DNA of 64,000 nucleotides, taken from the IMG/VR virus record IMGVR_UViG_3300032213_003338, positions 1 through 64,000 of that record; one strand, given 5' to 3'. This DNA comes from a virus. Below are positions 25,131 to 32,604 of this stretch, piece after piece; position 1 is the stretch's first letter, and each line of letters begins with the position of its first letter. A model generated the notes under the pieces. That model did not search any database. It was not told the origin of the DNA and saw only the letters and a list, made by a program, of their open reading frames with translations. Made by a program: the position numbers and the translations under genes.

Positions 25131-25589
25131 ATGAAGATCAGCAATCAGACGACGTTCACTTGGGTGAATGGTTGGAGCCTGACGATTGTTCCGTCTTGGA
25201 ACTGCGTGAAGATCAGTGTGATGGGGCCTCGCCAGGTGTTCTATAGGGTGTCGGAGGATCGGACGTACGTGCAGCCATCCGCTGATGAGGCGTTCGATTA
25301 CCTGAGCACCAAGGGTCTGGCTGAGGTGATGGTGCTGATCGGGCGCATGCCATCGCGTGTTACGGTCGAGCCGTTCGCGGTGGAGGAGCCGAAGAAGGAG
25401 AGCCTGGATGGTGTGCCGATGCCGTCGTCTGTGCGACTGAGGGCCAAGGCGACCATCGTGGATAACATGTGCCGGGTGTGTGGAGGGGAGACCAAGCAAG
25501 TGGGGGAGGTGCGCACCTGTGATGACTGTGGTCACGGGGCTGAGGGCGTGGCTTACGACCCCAACGAATTCAACAGCATGCAGTCCTAA
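25131..25589 (+). CDS. zinc-ribbon protein, unknown
   Basis: A 152-residue protein. Residues about 120-140 form a zinc ribbon (CRVCGG then CDDCGHG). The N-terminal part is beta-rich with several Trp. It follows the structured noncoding region with a GGTAGGA ribosome site. Role unknown. Confidence 0.6.
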   Translation: MKISNQTTFTWVNGWSLTIVPSWNCVKISVMGPRQVFYRVSEDRTYVQPSADEAFDYLSTKGLAEVMVLIGRMPSRVTVEPFAVEEPKKESLDGVPMPSSVRLRAKATIVDNMCRVCGGETKQVGEVRTCDDCGHGAEGVAYDPNEFNSMQS

Positions 25590-25610
25590 AGTCCTGAAAG
25601 GAGGACTCAC

Positions 25611-26021
25611 ATGAACCAGAAATGGCAGTTCCGAGGTCACTACCGCACCAACGAGTGGAGCGGCGGCTTGACCATGAACCGGTTCCCGAAGCCCAAGACC
25701 CCGGGGCGCACACTCATGCGCTCTGCATCCAAGGGCTTCCAGGTGGACCAGCAGGGTGGGAATCGCATCCCGAAGGTGGGGCTGGAGCGTAGGGCAATCG
25801 CGCTCGGTCACACAGTGGTGCGACCCACTGAACCGCTACCGCTTCCTGGTCGTCTACCCAGAGAAGTGAAGGCTCGCAATCGCCACGTGAAGCTGCGCGA
25901 CGCTGCGCAGCAGTGGCGTCCGCTTCCCTCTCGTAGGGTGGATGCGGCAGCACGCAGGGCAAGCGCTGCTCTGGTGCATGACTTCAAGGCGGCACTCGCC
26001 GCAAGAGGAGGTGTCCTGTGA
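25611..26021 (+). CDS. basic protein, unknown
   Basis: A 136-residue Arg/Pro-rich protein with an AAAGGAGG ribosome site. The high basic charge suggests nucleic-acid binding. The stop overlaps the GTG start of the exonuclease gene by 4 bases, indicating coupled translation. Confidence 0.55.
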   Translation: MNQKWQFRGHYRTNEWSGGLTMNRFPKPKTPGRTLMRSASKGFQVDQQGGNRIPKVGLERRAIALGHTVVRPTEPLPLPGRLPREVKARNRHVKLRDAAQQWRPLPSRRVDAAARRASAALVHDFKAALAARGGVL

Positions 26022-26536
26022 GACTCGTCGTTGATACGGAGACGAACGCAATCGACTGGGTGTCGTGGAACGCTGGAGACACGTCGTCGCTGCGCACCGT
26101 TCACTGCGTGTGTGCGTTGGACGTGGACACTGGTCGGGAGTTCCGCTTCCGCCAGTCGGAAGTGCGGAGCGGGATCAACTTCATCGCGCTCAACGCGCAG
26201 GAGATCATCGGGTTCAACGTGGAGTTCGACCGGAGGGTGATGTGCACCCACAACAAGATCGTGCTGCCGTCGTGGGTGACGCTGAACGACACGCGGCGAA
26301 ACGCAAAGTCCGCATTCCCCAATGGGTACAACGAGTACAGACTCCCGCGGGAATTGTGGGGGCGACACAGTCTAGAGGCGTGGGGACTGCGCCTCGGGAT
26401 GGACAAGGGGGACTTTGGTAAGTCCACTGACTGGTCGCAATGGTCGCAGGAGATGGAGGACTACTGCATGCGTGATGTTCACGTGACTGCAGCACTGTTC
26501 CACTTCTTGCAGAACCACCGCATCTGCAATGCCTAA
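26018..26536 (+). CDS. DnaQ-like (DEDD) 3'-5' exonuclease
   Basis: A 172-residue stand-alone exonuclease domain of the DNA polymerase I type. Exo I is VVDTETN (Asp 6, Glu 8), Exo II NVEFDRR (Asp 71), Exo III MEDYCMRDVHVTA (Tyr 149, Asp 153), a full DEDDy set. It probably removes 3' nucleotides for proofreading or degradation. The start is GTG. Confidence 0.85.
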   Translation: MRLVVDTETNAIDWVSWNAGDTSSLRTVHCVCALDVDTGREFRFRQSEVRSGINFIALNAQEIIGFNVEFDRRVMCTHNKIVLPSWVTLNDTRRNAKSAFPNGYNEYRLPRELWGRHSLEAWGLRLGMDKGDFGKSTDWSQWSQEMEDYCMRDVHVTAALFHFLQNHRICNA

Positions 26537-26542
26537 ACCATA

Positions 26543-26577
26543 CCTCTCATGGCTTAATTGCTGTGAGAGGATTTTCT
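26543..26577 (+). terminator. terminator after the exonuclease gene
   Basis: CCTCTCA pairs with TGAGAGG, followed by ATTTTCT. A second hairpin (CTAGTGG with CCACTAG, 26,575-26,596) follows in the leader of the next gene. Confidence 0.75.
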
Positions 26578-26626
26578 AGTGGTAAGTATGCCACTAGTGT
26601 TCACACTCCAGAATAGGAGAGTTACT

Positions 26627-26980
26627 ATGCGTCAGAAGAAGACCCCGGTTCACTTCCTGTGCTGCAACGCGGCGCTCACGTCCCTGGCGATGATGTCGAT
26701 CCAGGTGGACCAGTTGGCGTTCCAGGGGGCGTTGATGACCAACGCCAACGAGTCGAGCAACGAGCCGTGCAAGATGCGCAACGCGATCGTGGCGCTCTCG
26801 GAGTCGCTCGGCGGGAGCCACATCGACTTCGAGGACGTCGTGAACAAGTGGGACGCGATCAAGGAGTTGTACTACTCCGGCATCTCGCCCGACAGCGACG
26901 GTGAGCCGCTCACCATGGACCTCTGCATCGGCGCCACGGAGGAGGCGATGCAGGCGCTCCTGACGTTCATGGACCGCTAA
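26627..26980 (+). CDS. small helical protein, unknown
   Basis: A 117-residue acidic, helical protein starting at the ATG at 26627, six bases after an AGGAGAG site. It contains FLCCNAALTSLAMMSIQVDQ and an acidic C-terminus. It lies between stem-loops and directly before tRNA-Arg. No family recognised. Confidence 0.6.
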   Translation: MRQKKTPVHFLCCNAALTSLAMMSIQVDQLAFQGALMTNANESSNEPCKMRNAIVALSESLGGSHIDFEDVVNKWDAIKELYYSGISPDSDGEPLTMDLCIGATEEAMQALLTFMDR

Positions 26981-26988
26981 ACTCCTCA

Positions 26989-27062
26989 ACCCCAGTAGCT
27001 CAAACGGATAGAGCAGCTGCCTTCTAAGCAGCAGGTTACAGGTTCGAGTCCTGTCTGGGGTG
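26989..27062 (+). tRNA. tRNA-Arg (anticodon TCT)
   Basis: Full cloverleaf: acceptor ACCCCAG/CTGGGGT, D stem GCTC/GAGC, anticodon stem GCTGC/GCAGC with loop CTTCTAA, T stem ACAGG/CCTGT with TTCGAGT. CCA is not encoded. It reads AGA codons, which are common in the AT-rich parts of this genome. Confidence 0.95.
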
Positions 27063-27065
27063 TTC

Positions 27066-27093
27066 ACCCATGGTATGTACGCCATGGGTTTTC
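27066..27093 (+). terminator. terminator after tRNA-Arg
   Basis: ACCCATGG pairs with CCATGGGT and is followed by TTTTCT. A short hairpin (TTTGCCA with GGCAAA) follows at about 27,101-27,116 before the next ATG. Confidence 0.75.
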
Positions 27094-27123
27094 TACTCTT
27101 TTGCCAATGGCAAAGGATCTGTT

Positions 27124-27357
27124 ATGGTCAAGCGTTTCTTCTCGTCCATCGGCCGTCTCGCAACCATGGTGTTCATCCTGTGTGTCACTGTCTATGGTGC
27201 GGCTCAGCCGTTTGTTGATCTTCCTCACAAGGCGCTGATCAATGAATGGCTCGTGATCGGGTTCTCTGTGCTGATCATCTGGAACATCCGTGATTTTGCG
27301 CATGATCTTGGCTTCTGGTGCAACGAGGTCAAGAAGTCCTACCGCGGACAGGAGTGA
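27124..27357 (+). CDS. small membrane protein
   Basis: A 77-residue protein from the ATG at 27124. Two hydrophobic helices, about 12-30 (LATMVFILCVTVYGAA) and 44-58 (WLVIGFSVLIIWNI), are joined by a short loop, with a charged C-terminus. It is likely an inner-membrane protein of unknown role. Confidence 0.6.
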   Translation: MVKRFFSSIGRLATMVFILCVTVYGAAQPFVDLPHKALINEWLVIGFSVLIIWNIRDFAHDLGFWCNEVKKSYRGQE

Positions 27358-27359
27358 CC

Positions 27360-27500
27360 ATGTCAGACATTGACAAGCTCATCCATCGGGCTGTTCGCAG
27401 CCTGATGCGACGTAAGAACATCAGTTTCGCGGAAGCCTGTCGTATCGTGTATACGAGGGTGGACGTGCTTCAGTCCTGCGAAAAGGCTTCGGCCCTGTGA
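27360..27500 (+). CDS. short helical protein, unknown
   Basis: A 46-residue protein starting at the ATG at 27360, two bases after the previous stop. Basic and helical (LIHRAVRSLMRRKNISFAEA), like a small DNA-binding or adaptor peptide. A terminator follows. Confidence 0.5.
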   Translation: MSDIDKLIHRAVRSLMRRKNISFAEACRIVYTRVDVLQSCEKASAL

Positions 27501-27527
27501 CAGTTCGCTGTCTCTAGCTCAATGGCT

Positions 27528-27559
27528 CGTATCGGAGAAATCCGGTACGGGCTTTTTCT
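27528..27559 (+). terminator. Rho-independent terminator
   Basis: CGTATCGGA pairs with TCCGGTACG (one G-T pair) around a GAAA loop, followed by GGGCTTTTTCT. Confidence 0.85.
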
Positions 27560-27603
27560 ATTGGCATGGTGCTAATAGATCTTTCTAGAAAGGAAGGTTT
27601 GGT

Positions 27604-28011
27604 ATGAACAAGGAATTGAGTGAGCGGGTTGACAAGGCCTACGGGTCCATCAGCAACATTCAGGCCAGGGCTTGCGCTGATCACGGTCCTGGGGTGGCCA
27701 TGGTTCGGGGTGCGTTCGGTGAGTACCTGATTCTGAGCGACCTGAAGGAGCTGATCAGTGAACTCGTGAAGGAGAACAACAAGATGGTGATGCGAGAACT
27801 GGAGTTGTCCCGTTCAGTGATTGATCTCGAGGGCAAGGTCGCGTCGCTAGAACGTGTGGAGCGCCACTCCGAGTTCGTCATGGCCAGCATCATTCGGGAA
27901 CGCGATGAGGTGCGTGACACGCTGGCAAACATTGTGGTTCTGTCCGAGGATATGCAGCGGCGTTTGTCGAGGAACAGCCGAGACCGGGCATCAGAAAGGA
28001 ACATCCGATGA
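27604..28011 (+). CDS. coiled-coil protein, unknown
   Basis: A 135-residue protein with an AAAGGAAGG ribosome site. Residues about 45-125 are almost wholly heptad-patterned helix (LKELISELVKENNKMVMREL), so it is probably an oligomer. It overlaps the kinase gene start by 4 bases. Confidence 0.6.
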   Translation: MNKELSERVDKAYGSISNIQARACADHGPGVAMVRGAFGEYLILSDLKELISELVKENNKMVMRELELSRSVIDLEGKVASLERVERHSEFVMASIIRERDEVRDTLANIVVLSEDMQRRLSRNSRDRASERNIR

Positions 28012-28490
28012 AGTCATGCACTCTGTACATCATCCGTGGGTTGCCGGGATCTGGAAAGTCCACACTTGCGCATCGGCTCGTGGGCGACGGCAACTACTTT
28101 GAGGCGGACATGTACTTCACAGATCCCAAGACTGGTGAGTACAAGTTCGATCAAACCAAGTTGCGCGAGGCTCATGCGTGGTGCTTGGAGAGCACCAAGA
28201 AGGCCATGCGCAGTCGCTATGAGACCTTTACGGACAATGTTCCGTGGGATCCCAATGGTGAGCCAGTGACAAGCCATGGAATCGGTGACCCAACTCCCGT
28301 TGCTGTTTCGAACACATTCACCCAACTCTGGGAGATGCAGCCGTACATCGACCTGGTGAAGAGTGAAGAGTTCTCAGCGGACTGGGAAGTGTGCATTGTT
28401 GAGCTGCACAACAACTTTGGAAGTGTTCATGGCGTTCCCACCGAAGCCATTGAACGCATGCGCAGTCGGTGGGAGAAAATCGGAGAATGA
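28008..28490 (+). CDS. P-loop kinase-like ATPase (AAA_33/N4BP2-like)
   Basis: A 160-residue protein with Walker A GLPGSGKST (about 11-19), then EADMYFTD and a region rich in His, Trp and Cys (AHAWCLESTKKAM). The set YIIRGLPGSGKST, EADMYF and YKFD fits the small N4BP2-like polynucleotide-kinase fold found in phages. The likely activity is phosphoryl transfer to a nucleic-acid end or similar, but the substrate is unknown. Confidence 0.75.
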   Translation: MKSCTLYIIRGLPGSGKSTLAHRLVGDGNYFEADMYFTDPKTGEYKFDQTKLREAHAWCLESTKKAMRSRYETFTDNVPWDPNGEPVTSHGIGDPTPVAVSNTFTQLWEMQPYIDLVKSEEFSADWEVCIVELHNNFGSVHGVPTEAIERMRSRWEKIGE

Positions 28491-28491
28491 C

Positions 28492-28704
28492 ATGGACGAA
28501 GAAATGATCAACTTTTTCAACCTGTGTGGGAAGATCCAGGACATGATGCTTGCGAATGAGCGGCTCAGGGAAGAGAACGCTCGTCTCAAGGATGAGGTCA
28601 AGAAGGTCCGAAAGGATCGTGAGGAAGGATTCCAAATTTCTGCACAGGGACACAAGCAGCTCATCGACGCTTTGATCAGCGGAGATCTGAAGCTGAAAAC
28701 ATAA
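28492..28704 (+). CDS. coiled-coil small protein
   Basis: A 70-residue protein starting one base after the kinase stop. The middle is a leucine-zipper-like coil (MLANERLREENARLKDEV). Possibly a partner of the preceding gene products. Confidence 0.55.
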   Translation: MDEEMINFFNLCGKIQDMMLANERLREENARLKDEVKKVRKDREEGFQISAQGHKQLIDALISGDLKLKT

Positions 28705-28709
28705 ACACA

Positions 28710-28826
28710 GTCTGTGCGGGGGAAACCTCTCACAGACAATTCTGCAGGGGCGCCTGCAGTAGCCACTCTTTCCTGAAATGTCTCAGGTTGATGGCTTAAT
28801 ACGCTTTGTGTGACTCAGTCACACAG
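28710..28826 (+). promoter_or_regulatory. leader region with four stem-loops
   Basis: Four hairpins in 120 bases before the 28839 gene: GTCTGTG/CACAGAC, CTGCAGG/CCTGCAG, CCTGA/TCAGG and TGTGTGAC/GTCACACA. The sequence TGGCTTAAT here also occurs at about 26,550. They may be processing sites, insulators or protein-binding sites. Confidence 0.45.
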
Positions 28827-28838
28827 AAAGGGTTGGTT

Positions 28839-29267
28839 ATGACCAACTCCACCGTTACTTCGTCCGTCACCACCTCGCCCGCCAACGTCGCCCGCAACGC
28901 GACCAAGAAGGAGGCCACCCGCGTGGCTGAGATCGTGGTCGAGTTCCGCAAGGCTGGCACCGCGTCGTCTGCGGTGTCTCAGGTGCGCCGCGTCGTGGGC
29001 CAGGTTCTGAACACCCGCACCATGAGCGCCGAGGACCGCGTCATCGCGATCACGGCAGGCTACGAGGCGCTGAAGGCGCAGATCGTGGCGCTCGTGGAGC
29101 AGGAGGCTCAGGCGGCGCTGGAGCTGTCGCAGATCCCGGACGGCACCACCGGTCCGGGCGGTATCCACATCGCTGATGTGAAGACGGAGATGTTCGCTGC
29201 CGCCTCGAAGAAGACGGCAACGGAGAACAACAGCTCTGCGCTCCGCAAGGCTGGCATGCTGGCGTAA
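28839..29267 (+). CDS. Ala-rich paralogue family protein (copy 1)
   Basis: A 142-residue Ala/Thr/Val-rich helical protein with an AAAGGG ribosome site. Its C-terminal part (GTTGPGGIH, DVKTEMFAA, ENNSSALRKAG) matches that of the 30460 protein almost position for position, so the two are paralogues. Codon use is extremely GC-rich. An abundant DNA-associated or structural protein is conceivable; the function is not known. Confidence 0.7.
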   Translation: MTNSTVTSSVTTSPANVARNATKKEATRVAEIVVEFRKAGTASSAVSQVRRVVGQVLNTRTMSAEDRVIAITAGYEALKAQIVALVEQEAQAALELSQIPDGTTGPGGIHIADVKTEMFAAASKKTATENNSSALRKAGMLA

Positions 29268-29344
29268 TTTCACTTTCGCACGAGGGTTCGGGGGTGGGGC
29301 CGAAGCGCCTCACCCCTGGCCTTCCAAGAGCAGGAGAACACGAC

Positions 29345-29635
29345 ATGAAGCAAGGAAATCAAGAGATCTCTGCCATGGTTGCGACCATGCGTGAGATGAA
29401 CGCCCAGTCAACGCTCAACAGCAGTGAAATTCTGTTGGGTAAGATCATCGTTCATACCATGATGAGTGTTTCTCAGCCAGACATGCTTTCAGAGGATGAG
29501 CTGATTGACATGCACACGTTTGTGAACAAGATCGGGCTTACTCCAGACGATCTGATTCGCATGGCAGCCAAGATCATGGCAGAGAACCTAGTTAGGAAAA
29601 TGGAAGACCACGGAATGCTTCCATACCAGCAGTGA
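29345..29635 (+). CDS. small helical protein, unknown
   Basis: A 96-residue protein from the ATG at 29345 with an AGGAG site. Helical and Met-rich, acidic in the middle (MLSEDELIDMHTFVNKIG). It follows a GC-rich hairpin without a T run (GGGGTG with CACCCC, about 29,291-29,317). Confidence 0.6.
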   Translation: MKQGNQEISAMVATMREMNAQSTLNSSEILLGKIIVHTMMSVSQPDMLSEDELIDMHTFVNKIGLTPDDLIRMAAKIMAENLVRKMEDHGMLPYQQ

Positions 29636-29686
29636 CGGTCTCATAAAAACTCCTCAAAGCGGCCCAGTCCGCTAAGTGAATGAATC

Positions 29687-29712
29687 AGACACTACTGGGA
29701 GTGTCTAATTTG
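29687..29712 (+). terminator. stem-loop, probable weak terminator
   Basis: AGACACT pairs with AGTGTCT over a six-base loop, followed by AATTT. An ACTCCTCAAA motif lies upstream at 29,649. Confidence 0.55.
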
Positions 29713-29728
29713 ACCAAAGGAGGTCAAA

Positions 29729-30052
29729 ATGCAGTTTGTCAAGGTTATGCAACTCGTGCACCGTGTGCACACGGATTCGAATGGTAGGTTCTTTTACTCA
29801 AGCGTCATTCCTGAGCTGAGTGAGGTTCTGTACGCAGGCAGCAACTTTGCTGCGGCGCAGGACTTCTACTACTCCTACTGCGATTCCGCACGCAAGACCT
29901 TCCGACGTGTTCCGCGTGGTTACTGTATCGAGATCGTGATCCAGGGATACATGAACTCGACAGGCCCGAGTGGGATTGTCGGTGACAAGCCATGGCAGGA
30001 TCGTATCGTGAAGGAGCGTTCCTTCGAGATTCCTGCCCATTCCATGAGTTGA
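29729..30052 (+). CDS. small protein, unknown
   Basis: A 107-residue Tyr/Phe-rich protein with a full AAAGGAGG ribosome site. It is probably globular, with Arg-rich YCDSARKTFRRVPRGY in the middle. No motif identified. Confidence 0.6.
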   Translation: MQFVKVMQLVHRVHTDSNGRFFYSSVIPELSEVLYAGSNFAAAQDFYYSYCDSARKTFRRVPRGYCIEIVIQGYMNSTGPSGIVGDKPWQDRIVKERSFEIPAHSMS

Positions 30053-30065
30053 GAAAGAGACCAAA

Positions 30066-30353
30066 ATGCAGATCACTCTGTCAGAAGCTGTACAGAAGAT
30101 CGAAGAGGCCAAGGAGTCTGGCCGTGTCTTCGGCGTAACCTTCGTCAAGCGCACCGATGGAACTACGCGTGAGATGAACTGTCGTGGCGGTGTAAAGAAG
30201 GGTGTGACTGGACAGGGTATGAAGTACGACCCTGCATCCAAGAACCTAGTCACCGTCTTCGACATGCAGAAGGGCGAGTTTCGCCACATCAACCAGGACA
30301 CCATCACTCGTGTCACCATGAACGGTGTTACGTTCACCGTTGTCAAGGACTGA
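30066..30353 (+). CDS. SH3-like small beta protein
   Basis: A 95-residue protein with the pattern VFGVTFVKRTDGTTREMNCR, then GVKKGVTG and MKYDPASKNLVTVFD. This arrangement is common in small phage proteins predicted to fold as SH3-like barrels. Possibly a host-interaction or nucleic-acid-binding protein; role unknown. Confidence 0.65.
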   Translation: MQITLSEAVQKIEEAKESGRVFGVTFVKRTDGTTREMNCRGGVKKGVTGQGMKYDPASKNLVTVFDMQKGEFRHINQDTITRVTMNGVTFTVVKD

Positions 30354-30459
30354 CACTCAAACTCCTCATTTAGGCAACTCAAAAGCCTAACAAAGAGACA
30401 ACACCATACCGTGTTACTAGTGTTGATTCACACGCAACTTTCACTTAGGACTTAGAACC

Positions 30460-30873
30460 ATGACCACTCTCAACACCTCCGTCGAAATCCTCGCCTCCAG
30501 CACCATCGACGCCACCAAGAAGGGCGCAGCCAAGCTGACGACCCTGGTGACGGAGTACCGTGACGACAAGGCGACTCCGTCGAAGGCCATGTCTCAGCTC
30601 AACGCCCAGGTCGCGTCGCTCCTGAACGCGTCCGTTCCGGTCACCGAAGAGGCCCTACGTGCTTTCGGTGAGTCCGCGAAGGCAGCTGCTATCGCAGCTA
30701 TCGATCGCCAGATGGAGCGGGCTGTTGCTCTCGCTGGCATCGCACGTGGCACCACCGGCAAGGGTGGCATCCACCGCGACGACGTTGTGACTGAGCTGTT
30801 CGCTGCTCAGAAGAAGTCTCAGGCGGTGGAGAACAACACGGCAGCTCTCAAGGCTGCTGGTGTTCGCGCTTGA
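30460..30873 (+). CDS. Ala-rich paralogue family protein (copy 2)
   Basis: A 137-residue protein. C-terminal GTTGKGGIH, DVVTELFAA and ENNTAALKAAG match the 28839 protein. The N-terminal part is helical and Thr/Ala-rich. It is preceded by hairpins TTAGGC/GCCTAA and AACAC/GTGTT and followed by a very strong terminator, so it is probably a highly expressed single-gene unit. Confidence 0.7.
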   Translation: MTTLNTSVEILASSTIDATKKGAAKLTTLVTEYRDDKATPSKAMSQLNAQVASLLNASVPVTEEALRAFGESAKAAAIAAIDRQMERAVALAGIARGTTGKGGIHRDDVVTELFAAQKKSQAVENNTAALKAAGVRA

Positions 30874-30893
30874 TCTGAGCTGACGAGTAGTGT

Positions 30894-30935
30894 GGGGGTG
30901 GCGTTCAGTGTGGGCGCCACCCCCCCTTTCTCTTT
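30894..30935 (+). terminator. strong terminator closing the GC island
   Basis: GGGGGTGGCG pairs with CGCCACCCCC (10 bp), followed by CCTTTCTCTTT. Base composition falls directly after it. Confidence 0.85.
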
Positions 30936-30947
30936 CGAGGTTTTCTG

Positions 30948-31175
30948 TTGTCCAAAAAGCTTACAGAAGAAGATCGTGATCGTGTTGCTTGTTCAGTTTC
31001 TCGTGCAGGCATGAGTCTTGTAATGCTATGCGAAGAAACTCAAGATCCTGTCTTGTCATCAAAACTGAATAAGATTTTGAACGACGTCAGATCCGCAAAC
31101 GAGACACTTTGCCAAAAGCAAGGAGACACAGATGAGAACTGGAATGATGACGAATTCTGGCTTTACGTCAACTGA
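30948..31175 (+). CDS. small acidic protein, unknown
   Basis: A 75-residue protein from a TTG at 30948 with GAGG eight bases upstream. Helical, Cys-containing, with an acidic C-terminus. It overlaps the next gene by 44 bases. Confidence 0.5.
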   Translation: MSKKLTEEDRDRVACSVSRAGMSLVMLCEETQDPVLSSKLNKILNDVRSANETLCQKQGDTDENWNDDEFWLYVN

Positions 31176-31506
31176 TCAGAGTGATTTTGGGCATAGGGGT
31201 TTCTGCATAGAGTTTTCTAACGGATACTCTGTGTCTGTTCAGTGGGGCTGGATGAATTACTGCTCAAACAGAGGCGACGCGCAAAATCACAAAGACAGAG
31301 TGAGCACCTCGTTCAATTCCAAGACTGCAGAAGTTTTGCTCATGTGGAAAGGTGAGTTTGTTCCGGTTAATAAATTTCCACGTTCTCTTTTTCTAGCGTG
31401 GCAATACTCATTTGATGACTTTGGTGTTGCCGGAAATCTCTCCGCAGATTCAGTTGGTAGGCTGATCAGAGATGTTGTTTCTCTGGATAGAGAGCCTCTC
31501 GATTGA
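31132..31506 (+). CDS. small protein, unknown
   Basis: A 124-residue protein with an AAGGAG site before the ATG at 31132. Contains FCIEFSNGYSVSVQWGWMNY, a pattern repeated in small phage proteins of unknown role. It overlaps genes on both sides. Confidence 0.55.
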   Translation: MRTGMMTNSGFTSTDQSDFGHRGFCIEFSNGYSVSVQWGWMNYCSNRGDAQNHKDRVSTSFNSKTAEVLLMWKGEFVPVNKFPRSLFLAWQYSFDDFGVAGNLSADSVGRLIRDVVSLDREPLD

Positions 31507-31664
31507 CTGCAGAAGCAGAAAAACTCGCGTCTTGTGTTCGTGCATACATGGAATGTGTGTACGGTAGCTCTTCAAAACAGGAACAGGAACTAGCAAGGAC
31601 CGCAATGTTTCTGGCTTTGGCTCTTTATGACAAAGCTAGAAAGAGAAGCAAGGAATCGGAATAG
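31503..31664 (+). CDS. 53-residue helical protein
   Basis: Starts at a TTG overlapping the previous stop (TTGA) and stops at the TAG at 31662. The product is helical and basic at the end (YDKARKRSKESE), with two Cys. It fills an otherwise empty gap and uses the same coupled-start arrangement as its neighbours. Confidence 0.45.
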   Translation: MTAEAEKLASCVRAYMECVYGSSSKQEQELARTAMFLALALYDKARKRSKESE

Positions 31665-31708
31665 AGCCTGGCTTTTTCTCGCAACACTAACAACAATTCT
31701 TTTGCACT

Positions 31709-31930
31709 ATGGACACAGTTAAAAACTGCGTTGGATGCGGATCTCTCATACCGCAAGCTCGCATAGAAGCTTTGCCAAACACGTCCAGGTGTGTCAAGTG
31801 CTCAACCGAAAAACCAATGAAGGGTTACATGGTCTTTGGTCATAAGACCGCGCCTGATCTCATTTGTGTGCCAACAGAAGACTTGGAAGCAATAAGAATC
31901 GCAGATCGTGCAAACTCTAGGTCACGCTGA
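31709..31930 (+). CDS. DksA/TraR-type zinc-finger protein
   Basis: A 73-residue protein with CVGCGSLIPQARIEALP and CVKC, the four-cysteine finger plus IPxxRxEALP signature of the DksA/TraR family. Family members bind in the RNA polymerase secondary channel and alter transcription. The coiled-coil arm is absent, so it could be a shortened regulator. Confidence 0.8.
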   Translation: MDTVKNCVGCGSLIPQARIEALPNTSRCVKCSTEKPMKGYMVFGHKTAPDLICVPTEDLEAIRIADRANSRSR

Positions 31931-31934
31931 CACG

Positions 31935-31950
31935 AAAACTCCTCAAGGAG
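31935..31950 (+). repeat. ACTCCTCA motif covering a ribosome site
   Basis: AAAACTCCTCAAGGAG: CTCC can pair with GGAG, hiding the Shine-Dalgarno of the 31958 gene. The AAACTCCTCA core recurs between genes at about 26,980, 29,647, 30,358 and 42,748. Confidence 0.5.
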
Positions 31951-31957
31951 ATCACTC

Positions 31958-32581
31958 ATGAACATCACTTTTGGCTCTCGTCATCGTCCGTACAAGCAGG
32001 ATCCGATTTTCTACGCTTCTTTTAATTATGCAAAGGAAAGGCGTAAGGACAATCTAGCTGAAAGAGAGCGTGCGATTTCTGCAATCGCTGGACCAAATAC
32101 GTCGCCAGAAAATCTGGTGACGATCCGTTCCATGTATGATCAGACAACTCATCTGCGAACAACTGCCCGTGAGCTTTTGCTTACGATGGACTTTGTTCCT
32201 ACGCCACCGAATGTTCTTGATAACTACAGCCATCTTCACGATGAGCTGTGGACGTCAATCGAGTGCCTGGCCAAGTGTGGTGTTTACTTGCTTCACACAA
32301 ATCATCTGTCTGACATCGACTTGTACTCTCGTCTGTACTACAAGATCTTTGACGAAGAGTGTGCAATCATGCCTCCTAGTAATGAGGCTCATGAGTACAT
32401 TGACTGCATGCACGAAGTCGATCGATTTTTCCTGAATGATCAGATTGACACTAGCACTAGCAAAAATGAGAGCATTTACGCAAGGGGACCAATCTGCAAG
32501 AAGTTCACAAGAGAAGCTGCAAGCAATGCGTTTTCGCACAGCCGAGACTTTTTCCTTCCTCGTCCTGACAGCATTATCTGA
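31958..32581 (+). CDS. helical protein, unknown
   Basis: A 207-residue soluble, mainly helical protein with many His, Tyr and Cys (YSHLHDELWTSIECLAKCG). It may bind metal but no conserved ligand set is evident. Its ribosome site lies in the ACTCCTCAAGGAG hairpin. Confidence 0.55.
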   Translation: MNITFGSRHRPYKQDPIFYASFNYAKERRKDNLAERERAISAIAGPNTSPENLVTIRSMYDQTTHLRTTARELLLTMDFVPTPPNVLDNYSHLHDELWTSIECLAKCGVYLLHTNHLSDIDLYSRLYYKIFDEECAIMPPSNEAHEYIDCMHEVDRFFLNDQIDTSTSKNESIYARGPICKKFTREAASNAFSHSRDFFLPRPDSII

Positions 32582-32604
32582 GGCTTATAAGAAAGGATCA
32601 TCAA

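Larger units (their letters stand above)
23290..30935. other. GC-rich island of different composition
   Basis: Base composition and codon use change sharply near 23,300 (C runs at about 23,331 and 23,386) from AT-rich to clearly GC-rich, with third positions mostly G or C, and fall back after the terminator at 30,935. The island holds the structured noncoding region, tRNA-Arg and about fourteen small genes. Recent transfer, strong translational selection or an assembly join are all possible. No direct repeats or integrase mark the edges. Confidence 0.7.

Noticed and set aside
25086-25811. 241-residue minus-strand frame
   Set aside because: Shadow of two genes on the plus strand; His/Leu/Arg-rich as expected for an antisense frame.
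26594-27085. 163-residue minus-strand frame covering tRNA-Arg
   Set aside because: Antisense to a plus-strand gene and the tRNA; composition typical of a shadow frame.
28839-29267. Histone-like or HU identity for the Ala-rich paralogues
   Set aside because: Ala-rich helical look is suggestive, but no HU signature and not enough Lys/Arg.
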